From: an uncultured Frankiales bacterium
GTDB lineage: Bacteria; Actinomycetota; Actinomycetes; Mycobacteriales; SCTD01
Direction: 5' to 3'
Length of the DNA stretch: 11,721 bases
NCBI GenBank assembly: GCA_946479905.1
Contig: CAMLIA010000142.1
Coordinates: 1 to 11,721 of the forward strand
The notes under the pieces were generated by a model. The model saw only the letters and a program-made list of their open reading frames with translations. It was not told the DNA's origin and did not search any database. Positions within the stretch are counted from its first letter, which is position 1. Each line of letters begins with the position of its first letter. Below, one piece after another: positions 5,852 to 11,721 of the stretch. The position numbers were made by a program, and so were the translations under genes.

Positions 5852-6781
5852 GTGATCCGTCGCCTGCTGCCTGTGCTCCTCGTCGCCGCGTGCTCCGGCA
5901 CCTCTGCCGCCGTCTCGACGCCGACCCCACGGCCTGCTCCGACGCCGACCGTGGAGGGCGTCCAGGTCACCGTCGGCAGCAAGCCCTGCGGAGTGCTGTC
6001 GGCGGCAGGAGCGGTCTGGGTCTCCGACTACGGCTCCAGCGACGTCGCCCGGATCGACCCGGACACGCACCGGGTGCTCTCCCGTGCCGGCACCGGCGCC
6101 GCGCCCTGCGGCATGGCGTACGGCGCCGGCTCGGTGTGGGTCGAGGACTACAGCGGCAACGCGGTGACCAGGGTCGACGCCCGCACCGGTAGGCGGGTCC
6201 GGGACTACGCGGTGGGCACGTCGCCGTACGACGTGGCCTTCGCGGCGGGGGCAGCCTGGTCCACGGACAACGCCGACGGCACCCTGACGAGGATCGATGC
6301 GGCGAGCGGCCGCACCTCGAAGGTGCAGGTGGGGGGCAGCCCGTCCGGGATCGCGCCGTCCCGCGGGCTGCTGTGGGTCGCTGACGGTTCGACGGACCTG
6401 GTGGCGGTCGACCCGCGCACGTCCCGTGTCGTCAGCCGGGTGCCCGTGGGCGTGCACACGACCTGGACGGCGTACGACGACGCCCACGTCTGGGTGAGCG
6501 ACACCCCCGAGGGCAAGGTCGCGGTCGTCGACACCGCCACCCGCAAGGTGGTCGGGGTCGCCACCACCGGCGGCCGGCCGGCCGACGGCGACGCCGTCGA
6601 CGGTGTGGCGTGGTTCCCTGATCGCGACCACGGGTCGGTGGTCGGCGTGGACGCGAGCGGCACCGTTGTCGGTCGGCACGCGATCGGGCTCACGGACCCG
6701 TTCGTGCTGGACGCGGTCGGAACCACCCTGTGGGTCGGCGACTTCGCCGGCACCGGTGTGCAGGTGGTGCCGCTCAGCTGA
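5852..6781 (+). CDS. lipoprotein with predicted seven-bladed beta-propeller
   Basis: A 309-residue secreted protein. The N-terminus has two Arg, a short hydrophobic core and the lipobox Val-Ala-Ala-Cys, giving lipidated Cys14. A Pro/Thr-rich linker at 22-33 follows. The rest is seven repeats with a pitch near 40 residues, each carrying a [Val/Leu/Ala]-Trp-x-x-Asp strand and a [Ile/Val]-Asp strand; the Trp strands begin near 55, 95, 135, 174, 213, 253 and 293. This resembles YVTN/Vgb-type propellers (virginiamycin B lyase and surface proteins), but no Vgb catalytic residue was confirmed. Cys46 and Cys86 occupy equivalent positions in blades 1 and 2. The start is GTG without a clear ribosome-binding site. 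It is divergent from the AraC-type regulator and converges on the ABC-like gene with an 8-nt overlap of stops. A binding or scaffold role is more likely than a known enzyme activity. Confidence 0.82.
   Translation: MIRRLLPVLLVAACSGTSAAVSTPTPRPAPTPTVEGVQVTVGSKPCGVLSAAGAVWVSDYGSSDVARIDPDTHRVLSRAGTGAAPCGMAYGAGSVWVEDYSGNAVTRVDARTGRRVRDYAVGTSPYDVAFAAGAAWSTDNADGTLTRIDAASGRTSKVQVGGSPSGIAPSRGLLWVADGSTDLVAVDPRTSRVVSRVPVGVHTTWTAYDDAHVWVSDTPEGKVAVVDTATRKVVGVATTGGRPADGDAVDGVAWFPDRDHGSVVGVDASGTVVGRHAIGLTDPFVLDAVGTTLWVGDFAGTGVQVVPLS
6748..6772 (+). terminator. candidate hairpin at the convergent gene ends
   Basis: CGGCACC at 6748-6754 pairs perfectly with GGTGCCG at 6766-6772 around an 11-nt loop, just before the lipoprotein stop codon and just beyond the stop of the opposing ABC-like gene. 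A second GGTGCCG copy at 6784-6790 could compete. There is no T-tract. The hairpin could slow transcription from either side, but the evidence is weak. Confidence 0.25.
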
Positions 6782-7283
6782 CGGTGCCGTCGGAGAGGGT
6801 GAGAACGCGGTCGGCGTGCTCGAGCACGGTGGGGTCGGACTTGCAGGCGACCAGCACCGGCCGGCCGTCGCTCCGCAGCGCGGCGAGTGCGGTGTCCCGG
6901 CCGTGCGCGTCGAGGAGCCCGAAGGGCTCGTCGAGCAGCAGCACGTCGAGGTCGCGGGCGAGGAAGGTGGCGATCCGCACCCGCTGGCGCTCCCCGCCGG
7001 ACAGCGTCCACATCTCGCGGCCGACCAGGTGCGGGGCGCCCAGGGCGTACCCCGCGACGTCGTGGTCGGACCACTCGGACCCCGGTGGCGCACCCAGCAG
7101 CGCGACCCGACCGCTGCGGACGGCGCCGGTGTCCGGTCGCTGCTCACCGGCAAGCAGCCGCAGCAGGGTGCTGGTGCCGCACTCCGGCTCGCCCGTGACG
7201 ACGGTCAGGCCGGGGCCGAGGTCGAGGTCGAGGCCGGCGATCGGACCCCCGCACAACCCGGTCGCCTGCAGCGCGCTGCTCAT
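6774..7283 (-). CDS. small ABC-type ATPase with degenerate P-loop
   Basis: A 169-residue ABC nucleotide-binding domain, shorter than the usual 200-250. The signature Leu-Ser-Gly-Gly-Glu-Arg-Gln at 94-100, Walker B Val-Leu-Leu-Leu-Asp-Glu at 114-119 and D-loop Leu-Leu-Asp at 123-125 are intact. The Walker A motif reads Gly31-Glu-Pro-Glu-Cys-Gly36-Thr37-Ser38, so the essential lysine is threonine (codon ACC). No Q-loop glutamine is seen near 62-70, and the H-loop histidine is missing (Ala-Cys-Lys-Ser-Asp at 146-150). It therefore may bind ATP poorly or not hydrolyse it. ATG 7283 overlaps the kinase-homologue stop as ATGA, indicating coupled translation; a longer frame to 7394 lies within that gene and was rejected. 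No permease or binding protein is nearby, so a transport role is doubtful. Regulation of, or complex formation with, the upstream products is possible but unproven. Confidence 0.8.
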   Translation of the reverse strand: MSSALQATGLCGGPIAGLDLDLGPGLTVVTGEPECGTSTLLRLLAGEQRPDTGAVRSGRVALLGAPPGSEWSDHDVAGYALGAPHLVGREMWTLSGGERQRVRIATFLARDLDVLLLDEPFGLLDAHGRDTALAALRSDGRPVLVACKSDPTVLEHADRVLTLSDGTVS

Positions 7284-8026
7284 CGCAGCACCTCGCGGGC
7301 GGTGGCACCCGCGCGAGCGCCGTAGCTCGGCCCGAACAGGGCGGCGTGCACCAGCAACGGCCACAGCTGGTGCACCCCGACGCGCTCCCGCCACCCGGGC
7401 ACCAGCGGACGGGTCTCGGCGTACGCCGAGAGCACCTCGTCCAGGTAGGGCAGGCCGAACAGCTGCAGCATCGCCAGGTCGGTCTCCGGGTGCCCGCCGT
7501 GGGCCGCTGGGTCGACGAGCCAGACGGCGCTGGCCGTCCAGAGCACGTTGCCGGACCAGAGGTCTCCGTGCAGCCGGGCCGGGCCGGTGTCAGGGACGAG
7601 CTCCTCGAGCCGGTCCAGCACGCGTTCCACGGCCGCGCCGTCGGAGGGGTCGAGGTGCCCGCGGTCCCGGGCGGCCCGCAGCGCGGGGCGCACCCGCCGC
7701 TCTCGGAAGTGGTCCGCCCACCGGGCATCGGCGGCATTGTCCATCGGCAGCAGGTCGTCGGTCGGACCGATGAAGCCGGTCCACGGCGCCCCGAACGCAG
7801 GCGCCGGGGTGCCGTGCAGGACCGCCAGCCGCCGCCCGAAGTCCACGGCCACGGCCGCGCTCGGCCGCTCGACCACGACCAGGTCGATCCGCAGCACGGT
7901 CGCGGTGACGTCGTGCACCCGGGGCACCTGCGGGCCCCCCTCGACGCGGATGAAGTCCAGCCCCGCGGCCTCCGCGACGAAGGCGCCGAGCGGCGCGTCA
8001 GCTCGCCGCTTCGTCCAGCCGCCCAC
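7280..8026 (-). CDS. fructosamine-kinase-family protein (probable ketosamine 3-kinase)
   Basis: A 248-residue homologue of fructosamine 3-kinase, which phosphorylates sugar adducts on protein lysines so that they fall off. Landmarks are Lys6 in Thr-Lys-Arg, Glu19 in Ala-Glu-Ala-Ala-Gly-Leu, the catalytic loop His-Gly-Asp-Leu-Trp-Ser-Gly-Asn at 153-160 (Asp155, Asn160) and Asp-Pro-Ala at 172-174, followed by His-x-Glu-x-Asp. The family's extra N-terminal strand of about 20 residues is missing, as in many short actinobacterial members as I recall them. The GTG start at 8026 is well supported by GGAGG 6 nt upstream, inside the end of the phosphatase gene; the two genes overlap by 29 nt. Bacterial homologues studied elsewhere prefer ribulosamines and erythrulosamines to fructosamines, so those are the likelier substrates. 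The downstream ABC-like gene starts within its stop codon. Confidence 0.88.
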   Translation of the reverse strand: MGGWTKRRADAPLGAFVAEAAGLDFIRVEGGPQVPRVHDVTATVLRIDLVVVERPSAAVAVDFGRRLAVLHGTPAPAFGAPWTGFIGPTDDLLPMDNAADARWADHFRERRVRPALRAARDRGHLDPSDGAAVERVLDRLEELVPDTGPARLHGDLWSGNVLWTASAVWLVDPAAHGGHPETDLAMLQLFGLPYLDEVLSAYAETRPLVPGWRERVGVHQLWPLLVHAALFGPSYGARAGATAREVLR

Positions 8027-8477
8027 GCAGGTCCTCCAACAGGCGGTCGCAGGACCGCTCCACGATGTCGAGGACCTCGTCGAAGGCCTCCGGTCCGTCG
8101 TAGTAGGGATCGGGGATGTCGCCCATGCCGATCGGGTCCCAGTCGCGGAGCAGCTTGGCCTCGACCCCCGGCAGCAGCGAGCGCAGCTCCATCAGGTGGC
8201 CGGTGTCGCAGGCGACGAACAGGTCGTAGTCGTCTCGCCAGCTGCGCTGGAGCTGTCGCGCGGTGTGGTCGTGCCGGTAGCCGCGGGCGCGCCACGCCCG
8301 CACCGCTCGCTCGTCGGCGTCGCCACCGACGTGCCAGCCGCCCATGCCGGCGCTGCCGACCTCGATGCGGCCGCTCAGCCCGGCCTGCTCCACCTTGTGC
8401 CGCAGCACGGCCTCGGCCGTGGGAGAGCGGCAGATGTTCCCGGTGCAGATGAAGACGACGCGGAGCGGACGGGTCAC
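7998..8477 (-). CDS. low-molecular-weight protein-tyrosine-phosphatase family enzyme
   Basis: A 159-residue cytoplasmic phosphatase of normal family length. The active-site loop Cys11-Thr-Gly-Asn-Ile-Cys-Arg17-Ser18 sits at the N-terminus, and the general acid is Asp123 in Asp-Pro-Tyr-Tyr. All catalytic residues are present. The GTG start overlaps the GGDEF-EAL stop as GTGA, with AGGA about 7 nt upstream, so translation is probably coupled. It is followed by the fructosamine-kinase homologue with a 29-nt overlap. In bacteria where this pair has been tested biochemically, the phosphatase removes the terminal phosphate from protein-bound ribulosamine 5-phosphate or erythrulosamine 4-phosphate before the kinase acts. 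That role fits this operon better than classical tyrosine dephosphorylation, although no tyrosine-kinase gene in the window can settle it. Confidence 0.92.
   Translation of the reverse strand: MTRPLRVVFICTGNICRSPTAEAVLRHKVEQAGLSGRIEVGSAGMGGWHVGGDADERAVRAWRARGYRHDHTARQLQRSWRDDYDLFVACDTGHLMELRSLLPGVEAKLLRDWDPIGMGDIPDPYYDGPEAFDEVLDIVERSCDRLLEDLRGRLDEAAS
8031..8040 (-). promoter_or_regulatory. ribosome-binding site fixing the fructosamine-kinase start
   Basis: On the minus strand this stretch reads GTTGGAGGAC. It contains a full GGAGG core 6 nt before GTG 8026, and it is the clearest Shine-Dalgarno I noticed in the window. It lies inside the last codons of the phosphatase gene, so ribosomes can reload there independently of coupling. 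Confidence 0.7.
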
Positions 8478-10837
8478 ACGTCCATCCTGCCCTGCCGGGC
8501 AGGCAGGGCGATGCCAGAGGCCAGCAGGGCCTCGACCTCAGCGGCGGAGACGGGCCGGGAGAACAGGTAGCCCTGCCCGGTGAGCCGGCCGTGCCGCTGC
8601 AGGAACGCGAGCTGGTCGGTCGTCTCGATGCCCTCGGCGGTCACGCCGAGACCCATCGCCTCCGCCATCCCGATGAGCGACGCGACGATCGTGGCAGCTG
8701 TCGGGTCGTCGGTGACCTTGCTGACGAAGCTGCGGTCGAGCTTGATCCCGTCGACGGGGAGCTGCTGCAGGTAGGTCAGGGAGGACCAGCCGGTCCCGAA
8801 GTCGTCGAGGGCCACCCGGATGCCGTTCGCCCGCAGGCCGGTGAGGGTGGCGTGCGCGAGCCGGGAGTCCTCGACCAGCAGCGACTCGGTGACCTCGAGG
8901 CACAGCTGGTGCGGGGCGAGCCCGGTGGTCGTCAGCGCATCGGCGACGACGTCCGCGAAGTCGGTCTGCGCGACCTGCAGCGAGCTCACGTTGACCGCCA
9001 CCCGCACCGGCCGCCCCTGGCTCTCGGTGGCCCGCACCGCCCAGCTGCAGGCCTCGCGCAGCACCCACCCGCCGATCGGCACGACCAGGCCGGTCTCCTC
9101 GGCCACCGGGATGAAGTCGGCGGGGGAGACGAGGCCGCGCTCGGGGTGCCGCCACCGGACCAGCGCCTCGGCTCCCAGGACCGTGCCGTCCTCCAGGTCG
9201 ACGACCGGCTGGTAGAGGACCCGCAGCTCGTCGCGCTCCAGCGCGCGGTGCAGGTCGCTCTGCGTGCGGAGCAGGGCCACCGCGGACTCCCGCATGGCGG
9301 CGTCGAAGACGGCGGCGCAGTTGCGGCCCTGGGCCTTGGCCCGGTACATCGCGGTGTCGGCGTTGCGCAGCACCGCCTGGGCGTCCTCGCCAGCACGGTG
9401 GACCGCCACGCCCACGCTGCCGCTGACGAACAGCTCGCGGTGCGCCACCAGCAGCGGGCTCGACAGGGCGGCGCGCATCCGCTCGGCGAGCTCGAGAGCC
9501 GCCTCGTCCGTGGACACCCCCGGGACCACCGCGACGAACTCGTCACCGCCGAAGCGGCCGACCACGTCGCCCGGCCGGACGGCCGCCGCCAGTCGCTCGC
9601 CGAGGCCCTTGAGCAGCTGGTCGCCGACCTCGTGCCCGTGGCTGTCGTTGACCAGCTTGAAGCGGTCCAGGTCGAGGAAGGCCGCAGCGCACGGCGTTCC
9701 GCCGGCGATCAGGTCGTCCAGGACCTGCGTGATGTTGGCCCGGTTGGGCAGCGTCGTGAGGGAGTCGTGCATCGCCTGGTAGGCCAGCTGCGCCTCGTAC
9801 GACCGGCGGGCGCTGAGCATGACGTTGAAGGCGCCACCGAGGTCGGCGAGCTCGCTCGGCCCCTCCTCCGGGGCGCACACGTCGAGCCCCCGGCCGGCCT
9901 TCTCGATCGCGGCCTGGAGGCGCTTGGTGGGCCGGGCGATCTGCCGGTGCAGCAGCACGCCGAGCCCCGCCAGCACCACGACGAGGAACCCGCCCATCAG
10001 CAGGTTGCGCTCGGTCGTCTGCCGCACGTCCGCGTAGGCCCTGCTCTCCGACTCGCCCTCCAGCAGCCGGAACGCCGTGCCCCCCAGCGGCAGGCTGCGG
10101 TACAGCCGCCGGACGCCGTCGAGCCCCTTGGCCGTCACCAGCCCGCTGGTGCGCGTGGTCGGCACCATCCCCTCGGGCAGGGCGCTCCCGTCCGCGCCCT
10201 TCAGAGCGGGGTAGCGCATGAGGACCGTCATCGTCCGGGTGTCGACCAGGAGCGTCTCGAACGTCTTGTCGGGATCGTCGGGCGCCAGCCCATCCTGCGT
10301 CCCGCACACGTAGATCAGCGAGGCAGGAACCCGGGTGTGCAGGGGCACCGCGGAGAACATCGACAGGACGTGCGAGTAGGGGTCGGTGACGGGGGCCTCG
10401 GTCTGAGTCACGCGCCCCGAGATGCTGCGCAGCAGCGCGGGGGTGGTTGCCCAGGGACGGCCGTCGAGGTGGGCCGGCCGTGGCGTGCACAGCACCTTGC
10501 CGGTGCCGTCGACGACCTCGAGGTAGCCGAAGGAGACCGCGCTCTGCAGTCCGGCAAGGGTCTTGGCGCACGAGCTCGCGAGCTGGGTGCCGCCGAGCTG
10601 GCCGGCGACGTTGGCCAGGGTCCCCTCGGTCTCGTTCCCGGTCCCGAGCTCAGGGCCGATGAACGCGGCCGCCCGCTTGGCGTGCTGCAGGACGTCGGTG
10701 GCCGCCCGCTCGCGGTCGCGGCTCTGGTCGCTGAGGGCGTTGACGGTGATGAGGCCGCCGCAGAGCAGGATCGCGGTGAGCACCACGAGCCACAGCCGGG
10801 CAGCGAGGGAGAGACGCCACGGGCGCAGGGTGGGCAT
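8474..10837 (-). CDS. membrane-bound GGDEF-EAL protein (c-di-GMP synthesis and breakdown)
   Basis: A 787-residue protein with two membrane spans (11-31 and 278-297) flanking an extracytoplasmic domain of about 245 residues that carries three cysteines (90, 117, 178) and resembles a CACHE/PAS-type sensor. A HAMP-like linker spans 298-345. The GGDEF domain (about 350-510) keeps Gly-Gly-Asp-Glu-Phe at 430-434 and the inhibitory site Arg-Pro-Gly-Asp at 421-424. The EAL domain (about 525-775) keeps Glu557-Ala-Leu, Asn616, Glu648, Asp678-Asp679, Lys699, Glu735 and Gln755, so both activities could work. ATG 10837 is chosen because the first span then starts near residue 11; the open frame to 10999 enters the Sir2 gene. 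No Shine-Dalgarno is seen, but CACACT lies 6 nt upstream. It follows the Sir2 gene by 64 nt and ends in a GTGA overlap with the phosphatase gene. Confidence 0.93.
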   Translation of the reverse strand: MPTLRPWRLSLAARLWLVVLTAILLCGGLITVNALSDQSRDRERAATDVLQHAKRAAAFIGPELGTGNETEGTLANVAGQLGGTQLASSCAKTLAGLQSAVSFGYLEVVDGTGKVLCTPRPAHLDGRPWATTPALLRSISGRVTQTEAPVTDPYSHVLSMFSAVPLHTRVPASLIYVCGTQDGLAPDDPDKTFETLLVDTRTMTVLMRYPALKGADGSALPEGMVPTTRTSGLVTAKGLDGVRRLYRSLPLGGTAFRLLEGESESRAYADVRQTTERNLLMGGFLVVVLAGLGVLLHRQIARPTKRLQAAIEKAGRGLDVCAPEEGPSELADLGGAFNVMLSARRSYEAQLAYQAMHDSLTTLPNRANITQVLDDLIAGGTPCAAAFLDLDRFKLVNDSHGHEVGDQLLKGLGERLAAAVRPGDVVGRFGGDEFVAVVPGVSTDEAALELAERMRAALSSPLLVAHRELFVSGSVGVAVHRAGEDAQAVLRNADTAMYRAKAQGRNCAAVFDAAMRESAVALLRTQSDLHRALERDELRVLYQPVVDLEDGTVLGAEALVRWRHPERGLVSPADFIPVAEETGLVVPIGGWVLREACSWAVRATESQGRPVRVAVNVSSLQVAQTDFADVVADALTTTGLAPHQLCLEVTESLLVEDSRLAHATLTGLRANGIRVALDDFGTGWSSLTYLQQLPVDGIKLDRSFVSKVTDDPTAATIVASLIGMAEAMGLGVTAEGIETTDQLAFLQRHGRLTGQGYLFSRPVSAAEVEALLASGIALPARQGRMDV

Positions 10838-10863
10838 GACCGGAGTGTGTGGGAAATGTGGCC

Positions 10864-10895
10864 CCGGAGTCAGTGCCCATATCGGGCGAGTCCGG
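10864..10895 (-). promoter_or_regulatory. 32-nt dyad or stem-loop between the Sir2 and GGDEF-EAL genes
   Basis: The outer arms CCGGAGTC (10864-10871) and GAGTCCGG (10888-10895) pair at 7 of 8 positions. Inside them, GCCC (10875-10878) and GGGC (10884-10887) pair around ATATC. The dyad fills half of the 64-nt gap and ends 26 nt before the GGDEF-EAL start. It could be an operator, a weak terminator after Sir2, or an RNA element. There is no T-tract. Confidence 0.4.
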
Positions 10896-10901
10896 CATAG
10901 C

Positions 10902-11721
10902 TCACAAGGACCATGCGCGGCGGTCGTCGAGCGCAGCCACGAGGGCCGGCAGCACGGCGCCCAGGGAGGCTTCGACCTTGAGGTCGGCGGTGCCGTCACC
11001 GCGGGTCGGGCCGCGGTTCACGACGACGACCGGCTTGCCCTGCTTCTTCGCGAGCAGGACGAACCGGTAGCCGCTCATCACCGCGAGGCTCGACCCGAGC
11101 ACCATCAGCGTCGCGGCTGCCGTGACCGTCGCGACGGCCCGGTCGACGCGGTCGCGGGGGACGGTCTCGCCGAAGAAGACGACATCGGGCTTGAGCGTCC
11201 CGCCGCACACGTGGCAATCCACCACCACGAAGCCGCCGGTGTCCTCCAGGTCCGCGTCGCCGTCGGGCTTCACCGGCAGCTCGCCCGGCTCCCAGCCGGG
11301 GTTCGCCGCGGTGAGCCGGGTCTCCAGGTCGGTACGACGTGACGACCGCCCGCAGTCCAGGCACACCACCCGGTCCAGGCCGCCGTGCAGCTCGAGGACC
11401 TCGGCGGCACCCGCTGCCTGGTGCAGGCCGTCGACGTTCTGGGTGACGATGCCGGTCAGCAGGCCCCGCTGCTGCAGCTCGGCGACGGCGCGGTGGCCGT
11501 CGTTGGGGGTGGCCTGGGCGAGCCGACGCCAGCCCTGGTGCGACCGCGCCCAGTACCGCTGCGGGGGGGCCGCCGACGCCGTTAACTCCTGGAAGGTCTT
11601 GGGAGCCGCCGGACGGGCCCGGCCGGTGTCCCCCCGGTAGTCCGGGATGCCCGACTCGGTGCTGAGGCCGGCGCCGCTCAGCACGGCCACGCCGCCCCGC
11701 GCCACGAGGTCCACGAGCGCC
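10902..11721 (-). CDS. SIRT4-like Sir2 NAD-dependent protein deacylase (5' end outside window)
   Basis: At least 270 residues of a sirtuin that removes acyl groups from lysines using NAD. Numbering from the GTG at 11714, the NAD motif Gly-Ala-Gly-Leu-Ser-Thr-Glu-Ser-Gly-Ile-Pro-Asp-Tyr-Arg is at 14-27, Thr-Gln-Asn-Val-Asp-Gly-Leu-His at 91-98, catalytic His110, zinc cysteines 118, 121, 167 and 170, Phe-Phe-Gly-Glu at 180-183, Gly-Ser-Ser-Leu at 207-210, and Asn-Arg-Gly-Pro-Thr at 233-237. The spacing fits class II (SIRT4-like), whose members often act on acyl groups other than acetyl. The frame stays open to the window edge and the GTG falls at a residue that is usually internal, so the true start is probably beyond 11721. 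Leu44 is encoded by TTA, rare at this GC content. The gene lies 64 nt upstream of the GGDEF-EAL gene and may lead the unit. Confidence 0.92.
   Translation of the reverse strand, partial: ALVDLVARGGVAVLSGAGLSTESGIPDYRGDTGRARPAAPKTFQELTASAAPPQRYWARSHQGWRRLAQATPNDGHRAVAELQQRGLLTGIVTQNVDGLHQAAGAAEVLELHGGLDRVVCLDCGRSSRRTDLETRLTAANPGWEPGELPVKPDGDADLEDTGGFVVVDCHVCGGTLKPDVVFFGETVPRDRVDRAVATVTAAATLMVLGSSLAVMSGYRFVLLAKKQGKPVVVVNRGPTRGDGTADLKVEASLGAVLPALVAALDDRRAWSL
11583..11585 (-). other. rare TTA leucine codon in the Sir2 gene
   Basis: On the minus strand the codon for residue 44 (counted from 11714) reads TTA, between GAG and ACG. I noticed no other in-frame TTA in the window. In Streptomyces, TTA codons make a gene depend on the bldA tRNA. 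Whether this organism has such control is unknown. Confidence 0.6.

Noticed and set aside
5761..5982. Earlier start for the AraC-type gene.
   Set aside because: It would run into the divergent lipoprotein gene's coding region and adds residues unlike an AraC N-terminus.
7284..7394. Earlier start for the ABC-like gene.
   Set aside because: It lies inside the fructosamine-kinase gene, gives a basic low-complexity leader, and ignores the ATGA overlap.
8591..10900. A 769-codon open frame on the plus strand opposite the GGDEF-EAL gene.
   Set aside because: It is antisense to a gene with full catalytic motifs. Long antisense frames are expected at this GC content, and the product is low-complexity Arg/Gly/Val/Gln with no domain.
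10838..10901. A c-di-GMP riboswitch before the GGDEF-EAL gene.
   Set aside because: The gap is only 64 nt, shorter than the known riboswitch core, and it shows no matching conserved sequence; only a simple dyad is present.
11563..11569. Run of seven G in the Sir2 gene as a phase-variation tract.
   Set aside because: Short G runs arise by chance at this GC content, and the tract encodes ordinary Pro codons in a conserved housekeeping-type gene.

Overview
The window is 11.7 kb of very GC-rich bacterial DNA (well above 70% GC by eye, with G or C at almost every third codon position and many GTG starts). It looks like a high-GC actinobacterium. The supporting signs are the codon use, tightly packed genes, many starts without a Shine-Dalgarno sequence, and families common there: tandem-GNAT proteins, a SagB-like oxidoreductase and a short fructosamine-kinase homologue. 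Genus cannot be fixed from the sequence. Genes fill nearly all of it and no stretch over 300 bases lacks one. I see no rRNA, tRNA, CRISPR array, insertion sequence or phage gene; it reads as ordinary chromosome.

Layout. Positions 1-2210 are on the plus strand: the 3' end of an unidentified gene, a two-span membrane protein, a two-domain SagB/nitroreductase-like protein 4 nt after it, and a possible 47-residue small protein. Positions 2175-5760 are on the minus strand, read AraC-type regulator, variant short-chain dehydrogenase, tandem GNAT acetyltransferase, APH-fold phosphotransferase, with gaps of 11, 47 and 12 nt. A hairpin sits at the last stop codon. The 91-nt gap 5761-5851 is a divergent promoter region with an exact TCGTGAC direct repeat. 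Positions 5852-6781 hold a plus-strand lipoprotein predicted to be a seven-bladed beta-propeller.

Positions 6774-11721 are a minus-strand unit: SIRT4-like Sir2 deacylase (cut by the window end), a membrane GGDEF-EAL protein, a low-molecular-weight tyrosine-phosphatase-family enzyme, a fructosamine-kinase homologue, and a small ABC-type ATPase that lacks the P-loop lysine. From the GGDEF-EAL gene onward the coding regions overlap (GTGA, 29 nt, ATGA), so they are probably translationally coupled.

The most informative reading concerns this last unit. In other bacteria, phosphatase and fructosamine-kinase homologues act one after the other to repair proteins glycated by sugar phosphates. With a Sir2 deacylase upstream, three genes here may remove modifications from protein lysines, and they are coupled to a c-di-GMP enzyme and a degenerate ATPase of unknown role. 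This functional link is inference. The gene order, overlaps and motif changes are seen directly.
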